A stretch of DNA of 64,000 nt from Auanema rhodensis. Lineage: Eukaryota; Nematoda; Chromadorea; Rhabditida; Rhabditidae. The stretch is taken from contig OZ059895.1 of assembly GCA_964057225.1 (NCBI GenBank), positions 12,958,001-13,022,000 of the forward strand, given 5' to 3'. Of the stretch, positions 44,596 through 57,000 are shown piece by piece. Every line of letters begins with the position of its first letter. Position 1 is the first letter of the stretch. Made by a program: the position numbers and the translations under genes. The notes under the pieces are model-generated. The model was not told the DNA's origin and searched no databases. It saw only the letters and a list, made by a program, of their open reading frames with translations.

Positions 44596-44916
44596 AATAA
44601 GAAACTAGAATTCGAAAGCTTTTTTTATAAAAGATTCCACGGAATAAGGTGGAACGTAATTCTTTTTATACAAATTCATTCACTTTTTACATTCTATAGT
44701 TTGCTATATAAACCCGTAGAAAACACACTAAGGGAGATCTTCTATCATGTAGTTTTAGACTTTAACTTTACTTGTTTGTAGTTTATAACATTTCCTATTG
44801 TAGTTTTCACTATATAATAAAACAGTTGCTAATTTATCTACTTGTTGAACAATGAAACCCTTGCACAAAATCCATCTGAAACCCTAGTCGGAACCCTAGG
44901 GCAATCAAATGGAACG
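44596..44916 (+). repeat. 3' end of the retroelement, LTR-like but unmatched
   Basis: TATATAAA at 44705-44712 and AATAAA at 44816-44821 give an LTR-like layout. The last part, GGAACCCTAGGGCAATCAAATGG followed by AACG in sequence, resembles the left LTR end (GGAACCATTGGGAATCTAAATGG followed by AACG). The rest is unlike the 5' LTR and is too short for a 417-bp copy. Confidence 0.55.
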
Positions 44917-46082
44917 TGTTTTTTTTCCAATTTCATGTTAGTTATGTAATTTTCTACGTTACATCTAAATCCCTCGATGATATCAAATCTTATGAGATCC
45001 AAATACAATAATTTAAAAAAGGTTTCACAGTTGTATAGTGTTTAAACAATGTTTGTTTCAATAGGAAATAGATAGAAACAGTAATGTTAAGATGAAGGTT
45101 CATAAACTACTGGTTTATAACTGTAATATAGAAATAAGATTGAAGATATTTTGATGCCTTGGGTTGAGCTATCTAAGTAAAACTGCTGGAAAATTAAAAA
45201 CATTTGTTACGGAAGAGATAAAATTGAAAATCAGCTGCATGGCGTACTTTCAACGTGGTATGGTCGTAAGCGAAAATATCTGATATTCAATGATTTACAT
45301 ACTTATCCTCGTTATTGTTTTTTTTTCCAATTTCATGTTAGTTATGTAATTTTCTACGTTACATCTAAATTCCTCGATGATATCAAATCTTATGAGCTCC
45401 AAATACAATAAATTAAAAAAGGTTTCACAGTTGTATAGTGTTAAAACAATGTTTGTTTCAATAGGAAATAGATAGAAACAGTAAAGTTAAGATGAAGGTT
45501 CATAAACTACTGGTTTATAACTGTAATATAGAAATAAGATTGAAGATATTTTGATGCCTTGGGTTGAGCTATCTAAGTAAAACTGCTGGAAAATTAAAAA
45601 CATTTGTTACGGAAGAGATAAAATTGAAAATCAGCTGCATGGCGTACTTTCAACGTGGTATGGTCGTAAGCGAAAATATCTGATATTCAATGATTTACAT
45701 ACTTATCCTCGTTATTGTTTTTTTTTTCCAATTTCATGTTAGTTATGTAATTTTCTACGTTACATCTAAATCCCTCGATGATATCAAATCGTATGAGATC
45801 CAAATACAATAAATTAAAAAAGGTTTCACAGTTGTATAGTGTTTAAACAATGTTTGTTTCAATAGGAAATAGATAGAAACAGTAAAGTTAAGATGAAGGT
45901 TCATAAACTACTGGTTTATAACTGTAATATAGAAATAAGATTGAAGATATTTTGATGCCTTGGGTTGAGCTATCTAAGTAAAACTGCTGGAAAATTAAAA
46001 ACATTTGTTACGGAAGAGATAAAATTGAAAATCAGCTGCATTGCGTACTTTCAACGTGGTATGATCGTTAAAAAATTTGAAA

Positions 46083-46201
46083 AGCTTACGGCACCCGGGA
46101 TTCCCAAGCCGTCTCCGATCCAAGTACTAACCGGGCCCAACGTTGCTTGACTTGCCAGATCGGACGGGATGGCGTACTTTCAACGTGGTATGATCGTAAG
46201 C
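46083..46201 (-). rRNA. 5S rRNA: 5S ribosomal RNA gene, copy 27
   Basis: Full-length on the - strand, with variant GCTTACGATC (C9T) next to helix I, shared by the next two copies. Confidence 0.85.
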
Positions 46202-46610
46202 GAAAATACCTGATATTCAATGATTTACATACTTATCCTCGTTATTGTTTTTTTTCCAATTTCATGTTAGTTATGTAATTTTCTACGTTACATCTAAATC
46301 CCTCGATGATATCAAATCTTATGAGATCCAAATACAATAATTTAAAAAAGGTTTCACAGTTGTATAGTGTTTAAACAATGTTTGTTTCAATAGGAAATAG
46401 ATAGAAACAGTAATGTTAAGATGAAGGTTCATAAACTACTGGTTTATAACTGTAATATAGAAATAAGATTGAAGATATTTTGATGCCTTGGGTTGAGCTA
46501 TCTAAGTAAAACTGCTGGAAAATTAAAAACATTTGTTACGGAAGAGATAAAATTGAAAATCAGCTGCATTGCGTACTTTCAACGTGGTATGATCGTTAAA
46601 AAATTTGAAA

Positions 46611-46729
46611 AGCTTACGGCACCCGGGATTCCCAAGCCGTCTCCGATCCAAGTACTAACCGGGCCCAACGTTGCTTGACTTGCCAGATCGGACGGGATGG
46701 CGTACTTTCAACGTGGTATGATCGTAAGC
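46611..46729 (-). rRNA. 5S rRNA: 5S ribosomal RNA gene, copy 28
   Basis: Full-length with the C9T variant; its 528-bp unit appears identical to its neighbours, indicating recent duplication. Confidence 0.85.
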
Positions 46730-47138
46730 GAAAATACCTGATATTCAATGATTTACATACTTATCCTCGTTATTGTTTTTTTTCCAATTTCATGTTAGTT
46801 ATGTAATTTTCTACGTTACATCTAAATCCCTCGATGATATCAAATCTTATGAGATCCAAATACAATAATTTAAAAAAGGTTTCACAGTTGTATAGTGTTT
46901 AAACAATGTTTGTTTCAATAGGAAATAGATAGAAACAGTAATGTTAAGATGAAGGTTCATAAACTACTGGTTTATAACTGTAATATAGAAATAAGATTGA
47001 AGATATTTTGATGCCTTGGGTTGAGCTATCTAAGTAAAACTGCTGGAAAATTAAAAACATTTGTTACGGAAGAGATAAAATTGAAAATCAGCTGCATTGC
47101 GTACTTTCAACGTGGTATGATCGTTAAAAAATTTGAAA

Positions 47139-47257
47139 AGCTTACGGCACCCGGGATTCCCAAGCCGTCTCCGATCCAAGTACTAACCGGGCCCAACGTT
47201 GCTTGACTTGCCAGATCGGACGGGATGGCGTACTTTCAACGTGGTATGATCGTAAGC
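47139..47257 (-). rRNA. 5S rRNA: 5S ribosomal RNA gene, copy 29
   Basis: Full-length with the C9T variant, third of the 528-bp triplet. Confidence 0.85.
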
Positions 47258-48066
47258 GAAAATACCTGATATTCAATGATTTACATACTTATCCTCGTTA
47301 TTGTTTTTTTTCCAATTTCATGTTAGTTATGTAATTTTCTACGTTACATCTAAATCCCTCGATGATATCAAATCTTATGAGATCCAAATACAATAATTTA
47401 AAAAAGGTTTCACAGTTGTATAGTGTTTAAACAATGTTTGTTTCAATAGGAAATAGATAGAAACAGTAATGTTAAGATGAAGGTTCATAAACTACTGGTT
47501 TATAACTGTAATATAGAAATAAGATTGAAGATATTTTGATGCCTTGGGTTGAGCTATCTAAGTAAAACTGCTGGAAAATTAAAAACATTTGTTACGGAAG
47601 AGATAAAATTGAAAATCAGCTGCATGGCGTACTTTCAACGTGGTATGGTCGTAAGCGAAAATATCTGATATTCAATGATTTACATACTTATCCTCGTTAT
47701 TGTTTTTTTTCCAATTTCATGTTAGTTATGTAATTTTCTACGTTACATCTAAATTCCTCGATGATATCAAATCTTATGAGCTCCAAATACAATAAATTAA
47801 AAAAGGTTTCACAGTTGTATAGTGTTAAAACAATGTTTGTTTCAATAGGAAATAGATAGAAACAGTAAAGTTAAGATGAAGGTTCATAAACTACTGGTTT
47901 ATAACTGTAATATAGAAATAAGATTGAAGATATTTTGATGCCTTGGGTTGAGCTATCTAAGTAAAACTGCTGGAAAATTAAAAACATTTGTTACGGAAGA
48001 GATAAAATTGAAAATCAGCTGCATTGCGTACTTTCAACGTGGTATGATCGTTAAAAAAATTTGAAA

Positions 48067-48119
48067 AGCTTACGGCACCCGGGATTCCCAAGCCGTCTCC
48101 GATCCAAGTACTAACCGGG
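48067..48119 (-). pseudogene. 5S rRNA: 5S rRNA gene, 3' part, split by the MULE
   Basis: Carries 5S nt 67-119 (reading the - strand) and ends at the 9-bp target CTAACCGGG (48111-48119). The rest of the gene is at 52258-52332. Confidence 0.93.
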
Positions 48120-48283
48120 GGCAAACTGACAAGTTTACCAAACTTTAGGTTTACCAAACTAGGTTTACCAAGAAATAGACAAGTTTACCATAGTTATATG
48201 GTATACCAGGTTTACCAGGTTTACCAAAGTATACCCAATATTAATTTGTGAACACTTCGCAAGGTTTACCAAGTATACCAAAT
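48120..48283 (+). repeat. MULE left terminal inverted repeat
   Basis: Begins GGCAAACTGACAAGTTTACC. About ten copies of a TTTACCA-type motif are spaced through it, likely transposase-binding iterons. It matches the right TIR with only a few differences. Confidence 0.92.
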
Positions 48284-48801
48284 TTACCAAGTTTACCAAA
48301 AAAATATCTTTATACTAAGTATACCAAAATACAAAAAGTTGTAGTTTGAAATTGTATGTTTTTTTTTTCAAGGTAGTGATAATAATATCAGGAAAAAGAA
48401 TTTTATATCAATTGAACATGATGTGTTAAAAAAATGGAAATTTAATTCTTAAAAAACCTTCTGTTTCGCATGTTTTCTTTTTGTGGAGCTGTTGCATACA
48501 TGAAAAGTGTTCATTAAAGATGTTAAGTAATCGTTCTAACTGACCTTTTGATAATGATTTTCAAATTGCTGAGAGTGTGTGATGGATCAATATTGTAAAT
48601 GAAATGAAATATTAAATTTTAAATATGCTAGTTTACTGACCTTATTAATGCTCTTGTTGTTTGATTTTTGTAGCTACGGCACTTCATGAAAGTGAGTAGT
48701 AGCGTTCCTGTTGTCCCCCTGGCCCTGGTATCAGAATCTCGTCATCTGAATCGGCTGTTGAGCTATAATGAAAATTGATTACAAATCGAGGTATTTGAAA
48801 C

Positions 48802-51544
48802 CTACTCCATGTCGTAGTAGTTTCTCTTACGGTTCGTTTTCGAAAATTGAGAACCAAATCTTCTGTGATCAAACTTTGATCCGTCAGCTGGTCTCAATTG
48901 CTCAGCTTGTACATCTCGCACTGTTCTCTCATTTCTTTTTCGTTCCAGATTTTCCACGATCGCTCTTTTCTTTGTTTCGTTTTCTAACGATATGAAGACA
49001 GCTAGCCTGGAACAAAAATATAATATTTTGTTTCTCAAACTTAAGAAACCTGTGTTGGCATAGAGCATGCTTAGGGCAATTTCGTTGCGTGCATCCCGGA
49101 CTGGAGCATACAAGCTCATTATTGGTCTCATTGACACATCCCAATCTGGAATAACAATGATAAACTCAAAATAAAAAATCTTAGCTTACGCTCCCGTACT
49201 GTCCTTGGTGAAATATATGCCTGCCTTTGCAGCAGGAAATACCTCCAAACGCTGAACAGTTTCAAAAAACATGTCCGCATTGCTGGTCCCGACTGGCTCA
49301 CTCATCCATGATGGATAGCTTGACAACGAATTTTCAAAAATGAAATCACTCAAACCGAAAAGTTTGAGCTTATTCATTTTTTCAATGCGTGTCATTACTA
49401 ACCACTCATGGTTTTCAACATGAAAATGAGTGGCCAGTTTGTCGGATTTCTGATGAACGGCTCCAATTCGTTCTTTAATTTCTTCTATAACAAAATTACT
49501 AGTTATTTTCAATATGATTTTATTACCTTCATGTAGTTGCAGCATTTTCTCTAAAACTTGATGAGCCGGAATAGGGTGAGGTATTCTAGCTTTCAATTGA
49601 AAGTTCTTCGACTCCAACAAGTTTGTTGAAAAAAATTGTTGGCTTTGCCCAGCTCTCAATTTTTGAATCAAACTATTGGTTTGATATAAATCGTCCTTGT
49701 TCGTAAGAAGCCTAAATTAAAAAAAAATAAAAGAATTTAAAAAAAAACCAACCATTGTCGAGTTCTTTCTTCACAATTCCTTACAATATCTTGGATTTTC
49801 CTTTCATATTCATCACGGTTTAGTGATGATAGAGCCCCTTTCCTCATGATCGTTCCATATTCAGTCTTAAAACATAAAAATAGTGTTTAAAAACAATATC
49901 AAGTATACCTCTTTTTTTCTCCCAAATATTTTATGGAGGATGTGTTCCTTTCTCTCAGCATCATCGTTCTTGCCGAATGTGCTTTTGATGTTCTCCATTC
50001 GGTGCACGGAACATCTTAGCGGCACAGCATCTTTTAAAAATGATCCCTAAAATAAAGAACAATTAAACCTTATGTAAAAAAATTTCTTACAGTATTGTAT
50101 GCTTTAAAAGCATCTTCTCCATCATGACACAAACCAGCGATTCTTTTGTGTTTTCCATATTGTGAGAGCATCTTATTTAAAAATGCTGAGAAAGCTTCAT
50201 GGTTGGAAGCATGTTTGGTACTATGTACCATACATGCAAGCATTATGCCTGCATTTTTTCCAGATTTTTTCGACCTGAATATACAAAATTTTAAAAAAAG
50301 ATATGATTAATGAAAACTTACGTAAACATGTCGGATACACCAAGAGCTAACGTGATGTACTCACCACTACTGATTGAGAACGTCGTATCAATCATTATAA
50401 TGCTGCCTATTGTTGGAAGGGCTCCAGAAGCATTTACTTGGTTCAGAATCCTCACTGAAATATGAAAAAAATTAAGTTTCAATGATAAAATACTCACCAA
50501 AAGCTTCCTTTGCCTCTTGTTTTGGCAAATATTGAATGCTTTCAACAAAGCGGAGGTGGTCATCCATGTCTTCAACCGTTGGCAATGACGCACAAAAATG
50601 TTTGAAAGCTGCTGGGTATCCAACAATCTGACAGAACGCTACACCACGATCTAGAATGTAAATTATTACTATTAAAACAAATAAAAATAAAATTTAATCT
50701 GTTCTTTCTACTTTAATTGGCTCCATATGCTCTACCTTCATGCTGCCATTCGCGAATCTATCAACAAGCTTGTTGATATCGCTGGGTGATCGCTTGCCAG
50801 TGCCCGACTTAATGTGGGTGCTAACACTGCGAGCAAGACTGGTCAGCTAAAAATGAAAATGTAGAAAAAACATGAAACTTTCACACTTGCCTGACTAGAG
50901 CTGATCTCAGAATCCTTGAGCATTTCCTTAGCAGCAGCTGTTGTTCTGTTTTCCAGAACATTTTTGACATCTTGGCTAACGGAAGGCATTATTCTCTGCT
51001 TCGCGGGCACGAAGTTTTGCAGAGATTCCTAAATATAGTACATAGAGCAAAAAGCAAAATAAGAGAACTTGCCTGCACGTTGTAAATTATTAAAACGGGT
51101 TCAATAATTTTTTCCTTGCCTTGTACGATCATATGAATCTAAAACAAAAATTAATTGTAAATCTTAAATAAACAAAACACCTCTTTGGTGAGATCCATAT
51201 CGGGTTTCTTACAGCGGATGGTTCTGTAAGTAAATTCGGCACAATCATCCTTGGAGCAAAGGATGTATTGCCCGTCAACCAGTTTACAACCTCTGGAAGA
51301 GGTCTTGTTGTTAATAGCAGGCAGACCATTGCCTCCTGAAACAAACTATATATAGAAACTTGAAAATATAAAACTAACCTTTTCTGTTCCATGGAGTGAA
51401 GATATCCCGAGTAATATCCTTGTAGACAATGAATTGTCTTTTTGAAATTCTAAAAAAAATTTTACCCTGATGCATGCCCAATAAATCAGGCATGCAATCA
51501 AGAACAGCAATGCTGTTATCGAAAAGGAGTTCAAAAGCATTCAT
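48802..51544 (-). CDS. MULE transposase, multi-exon, possibly with a frame problem
   Basis: Start at 51544 (MNAFELLFDNS). Supported exons on the - strand are 51544-51379, 51335-51181, 51138-51073, 51028-50891, 50846-50712, 50650-50498, 50454-50322, then further exons to a stop at 48802. An early CKLVDGQYILCSKDDC segment looks like a FLYWCH/WRKY-type zinc finger. The catalytic region has IDTTFS (first Asp, near 50380), GLCHDGEDAF (second Asp, near 50120), CSVHRMEN (near 50000) and LLESKNFQLKARI (near 49600). Two introns (after 51073 and 50891) use GC donors. The join between 50712 and 50650 does not keep phase with GT-AG rules, so either the exon model is wrong there or the gene is broken. Confidence 0.75.
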
Positions 51545-52093
51545 AGTTGAAAGGTTTAGGTGAGCGTTAAACGTGAAGTTTAAAATTGGTTTGATTAAAT
51601 CAAATTATTTTTTATGTTCATGATGATGTTCACAATTTTTGTTTTTTTATGAACTATATATGACGCTCAATTGTCATCCAATTGATGGTAGGTGTCATTA
51701 ATATGGTATACCGGAGGGTTCAACACGCGTTATAATGAACTTATGTTACATTTTTCTTAAATATGAACAATATTTTTAACACTTATAAGACAATCTTGTC
51801 AAATATTAATATTTATTTTATTAATAAGTTCTATATCAGTCTAGATAAAACATTTTAGAAATTTCATTCAAGGTTCTTTGATAATAGATTCTATTTCAGT
51901 TTACAAGAATTTTGAGATTAGGATGATTTAGATTTTGACTTTTCTTACTATATCTTTTTAAAACTTATACTTTTAAATTTACTCATCAATCATTTGAAAA
52001 AAAACTTACATTTTCACATCTTTATCATATTTGTTTCTTATACCTGAAAACTTCTTCAAAATACTCAAAACTTTTTTTAATCTATTTTGTTTA

Positions 52094-52257
52094 ATTTGGT
52101 ATACTTGGTAAACCTTGCAAAGTGTTCACAAATTAATATTGGGTATACTTTGGTAAACCTGGTAAACCTGGTATACCATATAACTATGGTAAACTTGTCT
52201 ATTTCTTGGTAAACCTAGTTTGGTAAACCTAAAGTTTGGTAAACTTGTCAGTTTACC
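52094..52257 (-). repeat. MULE right terminal inverted repeat
   Basis: Complement of the left TIR, ending CTTGTCAGTTTACC; differs by T for C near the tip and at one internal site. Confidence 0.92.
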
Positions 52258-52332
52258 CTAACCGGGCCCAACGTTGCTTGACTTGCCAGATCGGACGGGA
52301 TGGCGTACTTTCAACGTGGTATGGTCGTAAGC
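52258..52332 (-). pseudogene. 5S rRNA: 5S rRNA gene, 5' part, split by the MULE
   Basis: Starts with the duplicated target (52258-52266) and continues with 5S nt 66 down to nt 1 at 52332. The internal control region is divided by the insertion. Confidence 0.92.
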
Positions 52333-53940
52333 GAAAATATCTGATATTCAATGATTTACATACTTATCCTCGTTATGGTTTTTTTTCCAATTTCATGTTA
52401 GTTATGTAATTTTCTACGTTACATCTGAATCCCTCGATGATATCAAATCTTATGAGATCCAAATACAATAAATTAAAAAAGGTTTCACAGTTGTATAGTG
52501 TTTAAACAATGTTTGTTTCAATAGGAAATAGATAGAAACAGTAAAGTTAAGATGAAGGTTCATAAACTACTGGTTTATAACTGTAATATAGAAATAAGAT
52601 TGAAGATATTTTGATGCCTTGGGTTGAGCTATCTAAGTAAAACTGCTGGAAAATTAAAAACATTTGTTACGGAAGAGATAAAATTGAAAATCAGCTGCAT
52701 GGCGTACTTTCAACGTGGTATGGTCGTAAGCGAAAAAATCTGATATTCAATGATTTACATACTTATCCTCGTTATTGTTTTTTTTCCAATTTCATGTTAG
52801 TTATGTAATTTTCTACGTTACATCTAAATTCCTCGATGATATCAAATCTTATGAGCTCCAAATACAATAAATTAAAAAAGGTTTCACAGTTGTATAGTGT
52901 TAAAACAATGTTTGTTTCAATAGGAAATAGATAGAAACAGTGAAGTTAAGATGAAGGTTCATAAACTACTGGTTTATAACTGTAATATAGAAATAAGATT
53001 GAAGATATTTTGATGCCTTGGGTTGAGCTATCTAAGTAAAACTGCTGGAAAATTAAAAACATTTGTTACGGAAGAAATAAAATTGAAAATCAGCTGCATG
53101 GCGTACTTTCAACGTGGTATGGTCGTAAGCGAAAAAATCTGATATTCAATGATTTACATACTTATCCTCGTTATTGTTTTTTTTTTCAATTTCATGTTAG
53201 TTATGTAATTTTCTACGTTACATCTAAATTCCTCGATGATATCAAATCTTATGAGCTCCAAATACAATAAATTAAAAAAGGTTTCACAGTTGTATAGTGT
53301 TAAACAATGTTTGTTTCAATAGGAAATAGATAGAAACAGTAAAGTTAAGATGAACGTTCATAAACTACTGGTTTATAACTGTAATATAAAAATAAGATTG
53401 AAGATATTTTGATGCCTTGGGTTGAGCTATCTAAGTAAAACTGCTGGAAAATTAAAAACATTTGTTACGGAAGAGATAAAATTGAAAATCAGCTGCATGG
53501 CGTACTTTCAACGTGGTATGGTCGTAAGCGAAAAAATCTGATATTCAATGATTTACATACTTATCCTCGTTATTGTTTTTTTTTTCAATTTCATGTTAGT
53601 TATGTAATTTTCTACGTTACATCTAAATTCCTCGATGATATCAAATCTTATGAGCTCCAAATACAATAAATTAAAAAAGGTTTCACAGTTGTATAGTGTT
53701 AAAACAATGTTTGTTTCAATAGGAAATAGATAGAAACAGTAAAGTTAAGATGAAGGTTCATAAACTACTGGTTTATAACTGTAATATAAAAATAAGATTG
53801 AAGATATTTTGATGCCTTGGGTTGAGCTATCTAAGTAAAACTGCTGGAAAATTAAAAACATTTGTTACGGAAGAGATAAAATTGAAAATCAGCTGCATTG
53901 CGTACTTTCAACGTGGTATGATCGTTAAAAAATTTTGAAA

Positions 53941-54059
53941 AGCTTACGGCACCCGGGATTCCCAAGCCGTCTCCGATCCAAGTACTAACCGGGCCCAACG
54001 TTGCTTGACTTGCCAGATCGGACGGGATGGCGTACTTTCAACGTGGTATGGTCGTAAGC
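53941..54059 (-). rRNA. 5S rRNA: 5S ribosomal RNA gene, copy 30
   Basis: Full-length consensus gene on the - strand. Its upstream sequence is the AAAAAATCTG type otherwise linked to short units. Confidence 0.87.
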
Positions 54060-57000
54060 GAAAAAATCTGATATTCAATGATTTACATAATTATCCTCGT
54101 TATTGTTTTTTTTCCAATTTCATGTTAGTTATGTAATTTTCTACGTTACATCTGAATCCCTCGATGATATCAAATCTTATGAGATCCAAATACAATAAAT
54201 TAAAAAAGGTTTCACAGTTGTATAGTGTTTAAACAATGTTTGTTTCAATAGGAAATAGATAGAAACAGTAAAGTTAAGATGAAGGTTCATAAACTACTGG
54301 TTTATAACTGTAATATAGAAATAAGATTGAAGATATTTTGATGCCTTGGGTTGAGCTATCTAAGTAAAACTGCTGGAAAATTAAAAACATTTGTTACGGA
54401 AGAGATAAAATTGAAAATCAGCTGCATGGCGTACTTTCAACGTGGTATGGTCGTAAGCGAAAAAATCTGATATTCAATGATTTACATACTTATCCTCGTT
54501 ATTGTTTTTTTTCCAATTTCATGTTAGTTATGTAATTTTCTACGTTACATCTAAATTCCTCGATGATATCAAATCTTATGAGCTCCAAATACAATAAATT
54601 AAAAAAGGTTTCACAGTTGTATAGTGTTAAAACAATGTTTGTTTCAATAGGAAATAGATAGAAACAGTGAAGTTAAGATGAAGGTTCATAAACTACTGGT
54701 TTATAACTGTAATATAGAAATAAGATTGAAGATATTTTGATGCCTTGGGTTGAGCTATCTAAGTAAAACTGCTGGAAAATTAAAAACATTTGTTACGGAA
54801 GAAATAAAATTGAAAATCAGCTGCATGGCGTACTTTCAACGTGGTATGGTCGTAAGCGAAAAAATCTGATATTCAATGATTTACATACTTATCCTCGTTA
54901 TTGTTTTTTTTCCAATTTCATGTTAGTTATGTAATTTTCTACGTTACATCTGAATCCCTCGATGATATCAAATCTTATGAGATCCAAATACAATAAATTA
55001 AAAAAGGTTTCACAGTTGTATAGTGTTTAAACAATGTTTGTTTCAATAGGAAATAGATAGAAACAGTAAAGTTAAGATGAAGGTTCATAAACTACTGGTT
55101 TATAACTGTAATATAGAAATAAGATTGAAGATATTTTGATGCCTTGGGTTGAGCTATCTAAGTAAAACTGCTGGAAAATTAAAAACATTTGTTACGGAAG
55201 AAATAAAATTGAAAATCAGCTGCATGGCGTACTTTCAACGTGGTATGGTCGTAAGCGAAAAAATCTGATATTCAATGATTTACATACTTATCCTCGTTAT
55301 TGTTTTTTTTCCAATTTCATGTTAGTTATGTAATTTTCTACGTTACATCTAAATTCCTCAATGATATCAAATCTTATGAGCTCCAAATACAATAAATTAA
55401 AAAAGGTTTCACAGTTGTATAGTGTTTAAACAATGTTTGTTTCAATAGGAAATAGATAGAAACAGTAAAGTTAAGATGAAGGTTCATAAACTACTGGTTT
55501 ATAACTGTAATATAGAAATAAGATTGAAGATATTTTGATGCCTTGGGTTGAGCTATCTAAGTAAAACTGCTGGAAAATTAAAAACATTTGTTACGGAAGA
55601 GATAAAATTGAAAATCAGCTGCATGGCGTACTTTCAACGTGGTATGGTCGTAAGCGAAAAAATCTGATATTCAATGATTTACATACTTATCCTCGTTATT
55701 GTTTTTTTTCCAATTTCATGTTAGTTATGTAATTTTCTACGTTACATCTAAATTCCTCAATGATATCAAATCTTATGAGCTCCAAATACAATAAATTAAA
55801 AAAGGTTTCACAGTTGTATAGTGTTAAAACAATGTTTGTTTCAATAGGAAATAGATAGAAACAGTGAAGTTAAGATGAAGGTTCATAAACTACTGGTTTA
55901 TAACTGTAATATAGAAATAAGATTGAAGATATTTTGATGCCTTGGGTTGAGCTATCTAAGTAAAACTGCTGGAAAATTAAAAACATTTGTTACGGAAGAA
56001 ATAAAATTGAAAATCAGCTGCATGGCGTACTTTCAACGTGGTATGGTCGTAAGCGAAAAAATCTGATATTCAATGATTTACATACTTTTCCTCGTTATTG
56101 TTTTTTTTTCAATTTCATGTTAGTTATGTAATTTTCTACGTTACATCTAAATTCCTCGATGATATCAAATCTTATGAGCTCCAAATACAATAAATTAAAA
56201 AAGGTTTCACAGTTGTATAGTGTTAAACAATGTTTGTTTCAATAGGAAATAGATAGAAACAGTAAAGTTAAGATGAACGTTCATAAACTACTGGTTTATA
56301 ACTGTAATATAAAAATAAGATTGAAGATATTTTGATGCCTTGGGTTGAGCTATCTAAGTAAAACTGCTGGAAAATTAAAAACATTTGTTACGGAAGAGAT
56401 AAAATTGAAAATCAGCTGCATGGCGTACTTTCAACGTGGTATGGTCGTAAGCGAAAAAATCTGATATTCAATGATTTACATACTTATCCTCGTTATTGTT
56501 TTTTTTTTCAATTTCATGTTAGTTATGTAATTTTCTACGTTACATCTAAATTCCTCGATGATATCAAATCTTATGAGCTCCAAATACAATAAATTAAAAA
56601 AGGTTTCACAGTTGTATAGTGTTAAACAATGTTTGTTTCAATAGGAAATAGATAGAAACAGTAAAGTTAAGATGAAGGTTCATAAACTACTGGTTTATAA
56701 CTGTAATATAGAAATAAGATTGAAGATATTTTGATGCCTTGGGTTGAGCTATCTAAGTAAAACTGCTGGAAAATTAAAAACATTTGTTACGGAAGAGATA
56801 AAATTGAAAATCAGCTGCATGGCGTACTTTCAACGTGGTATGGTCGTAAGCGAAAAAATCTGATATTCAATGATTTACATACTTATCCTCGTTATTGTTT
56901 TTTTTCCAATTTCATGTTAGTTATGTAATTTTCTACGTTACATCTAAATTCCTCGATGATATCAAATCTTATGAGCTCCAAATACAATAAATTAAAAAAG

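Larger units (their letters stand above)
35664..44916 (+). mobile_element. Ty3/gypsy-like retroelement with gag-env-pro-RT-RH order and no integrase
   Basis: A 9.25-kb insertion in the 5S array. The left end has LTR features and a tRNA-Gln-like primer site; the interior has one long polyprotein frame. The right 320 bp contain a TATA box, AATAAA and a last 27 bp resembling the left LTR's end, but otherwise do not match it. There is no target duplication (left flank GATGT, right flank TGTTT), and the flanking satellite changes strand across the element. Boundaries are uncertain by about 3 bp. It is probably rearranged or chimeric, although its coding frame is intact. Confidence 0.85.
44917..48119 (-). 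repeat. Tandem 5S rDNA array, inverted block before the MULE
   Basis: The same satellite unit, now on the - strand. Two short units are followed by three full units at 528-bp spacing, a short unit, and a full unit cut by the MULE at 48120. The inverted orientation relative to 1-35663 holds to 62097. Confidence 0.93.
48120..52257 (-). mobile_element. MULE-type DNA transposon inserted in a 5S gene
   Basis: A 4138-bp element with near-identical 164-bp terminal inverted repeats. It is flanked by the exact 9-bp duplication CTAACCGGG at 48111-48119 and 52258-52266. Duplication length, long inverted repeats and the encoded transposase pattern fit the Mutator-like superfamily. Between the left TIR and the gene end (48284-48801), and from 51545 to the right TIR, only AT-rich sequence is seen. 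Confidence 0.9.

Noticed and set aside
44596-44916. A missing integrase gene hidden downstream of RNase H
   Set aside because: All frames between 44596 and the satellite are closed, with no HHCC or DDE pattern.
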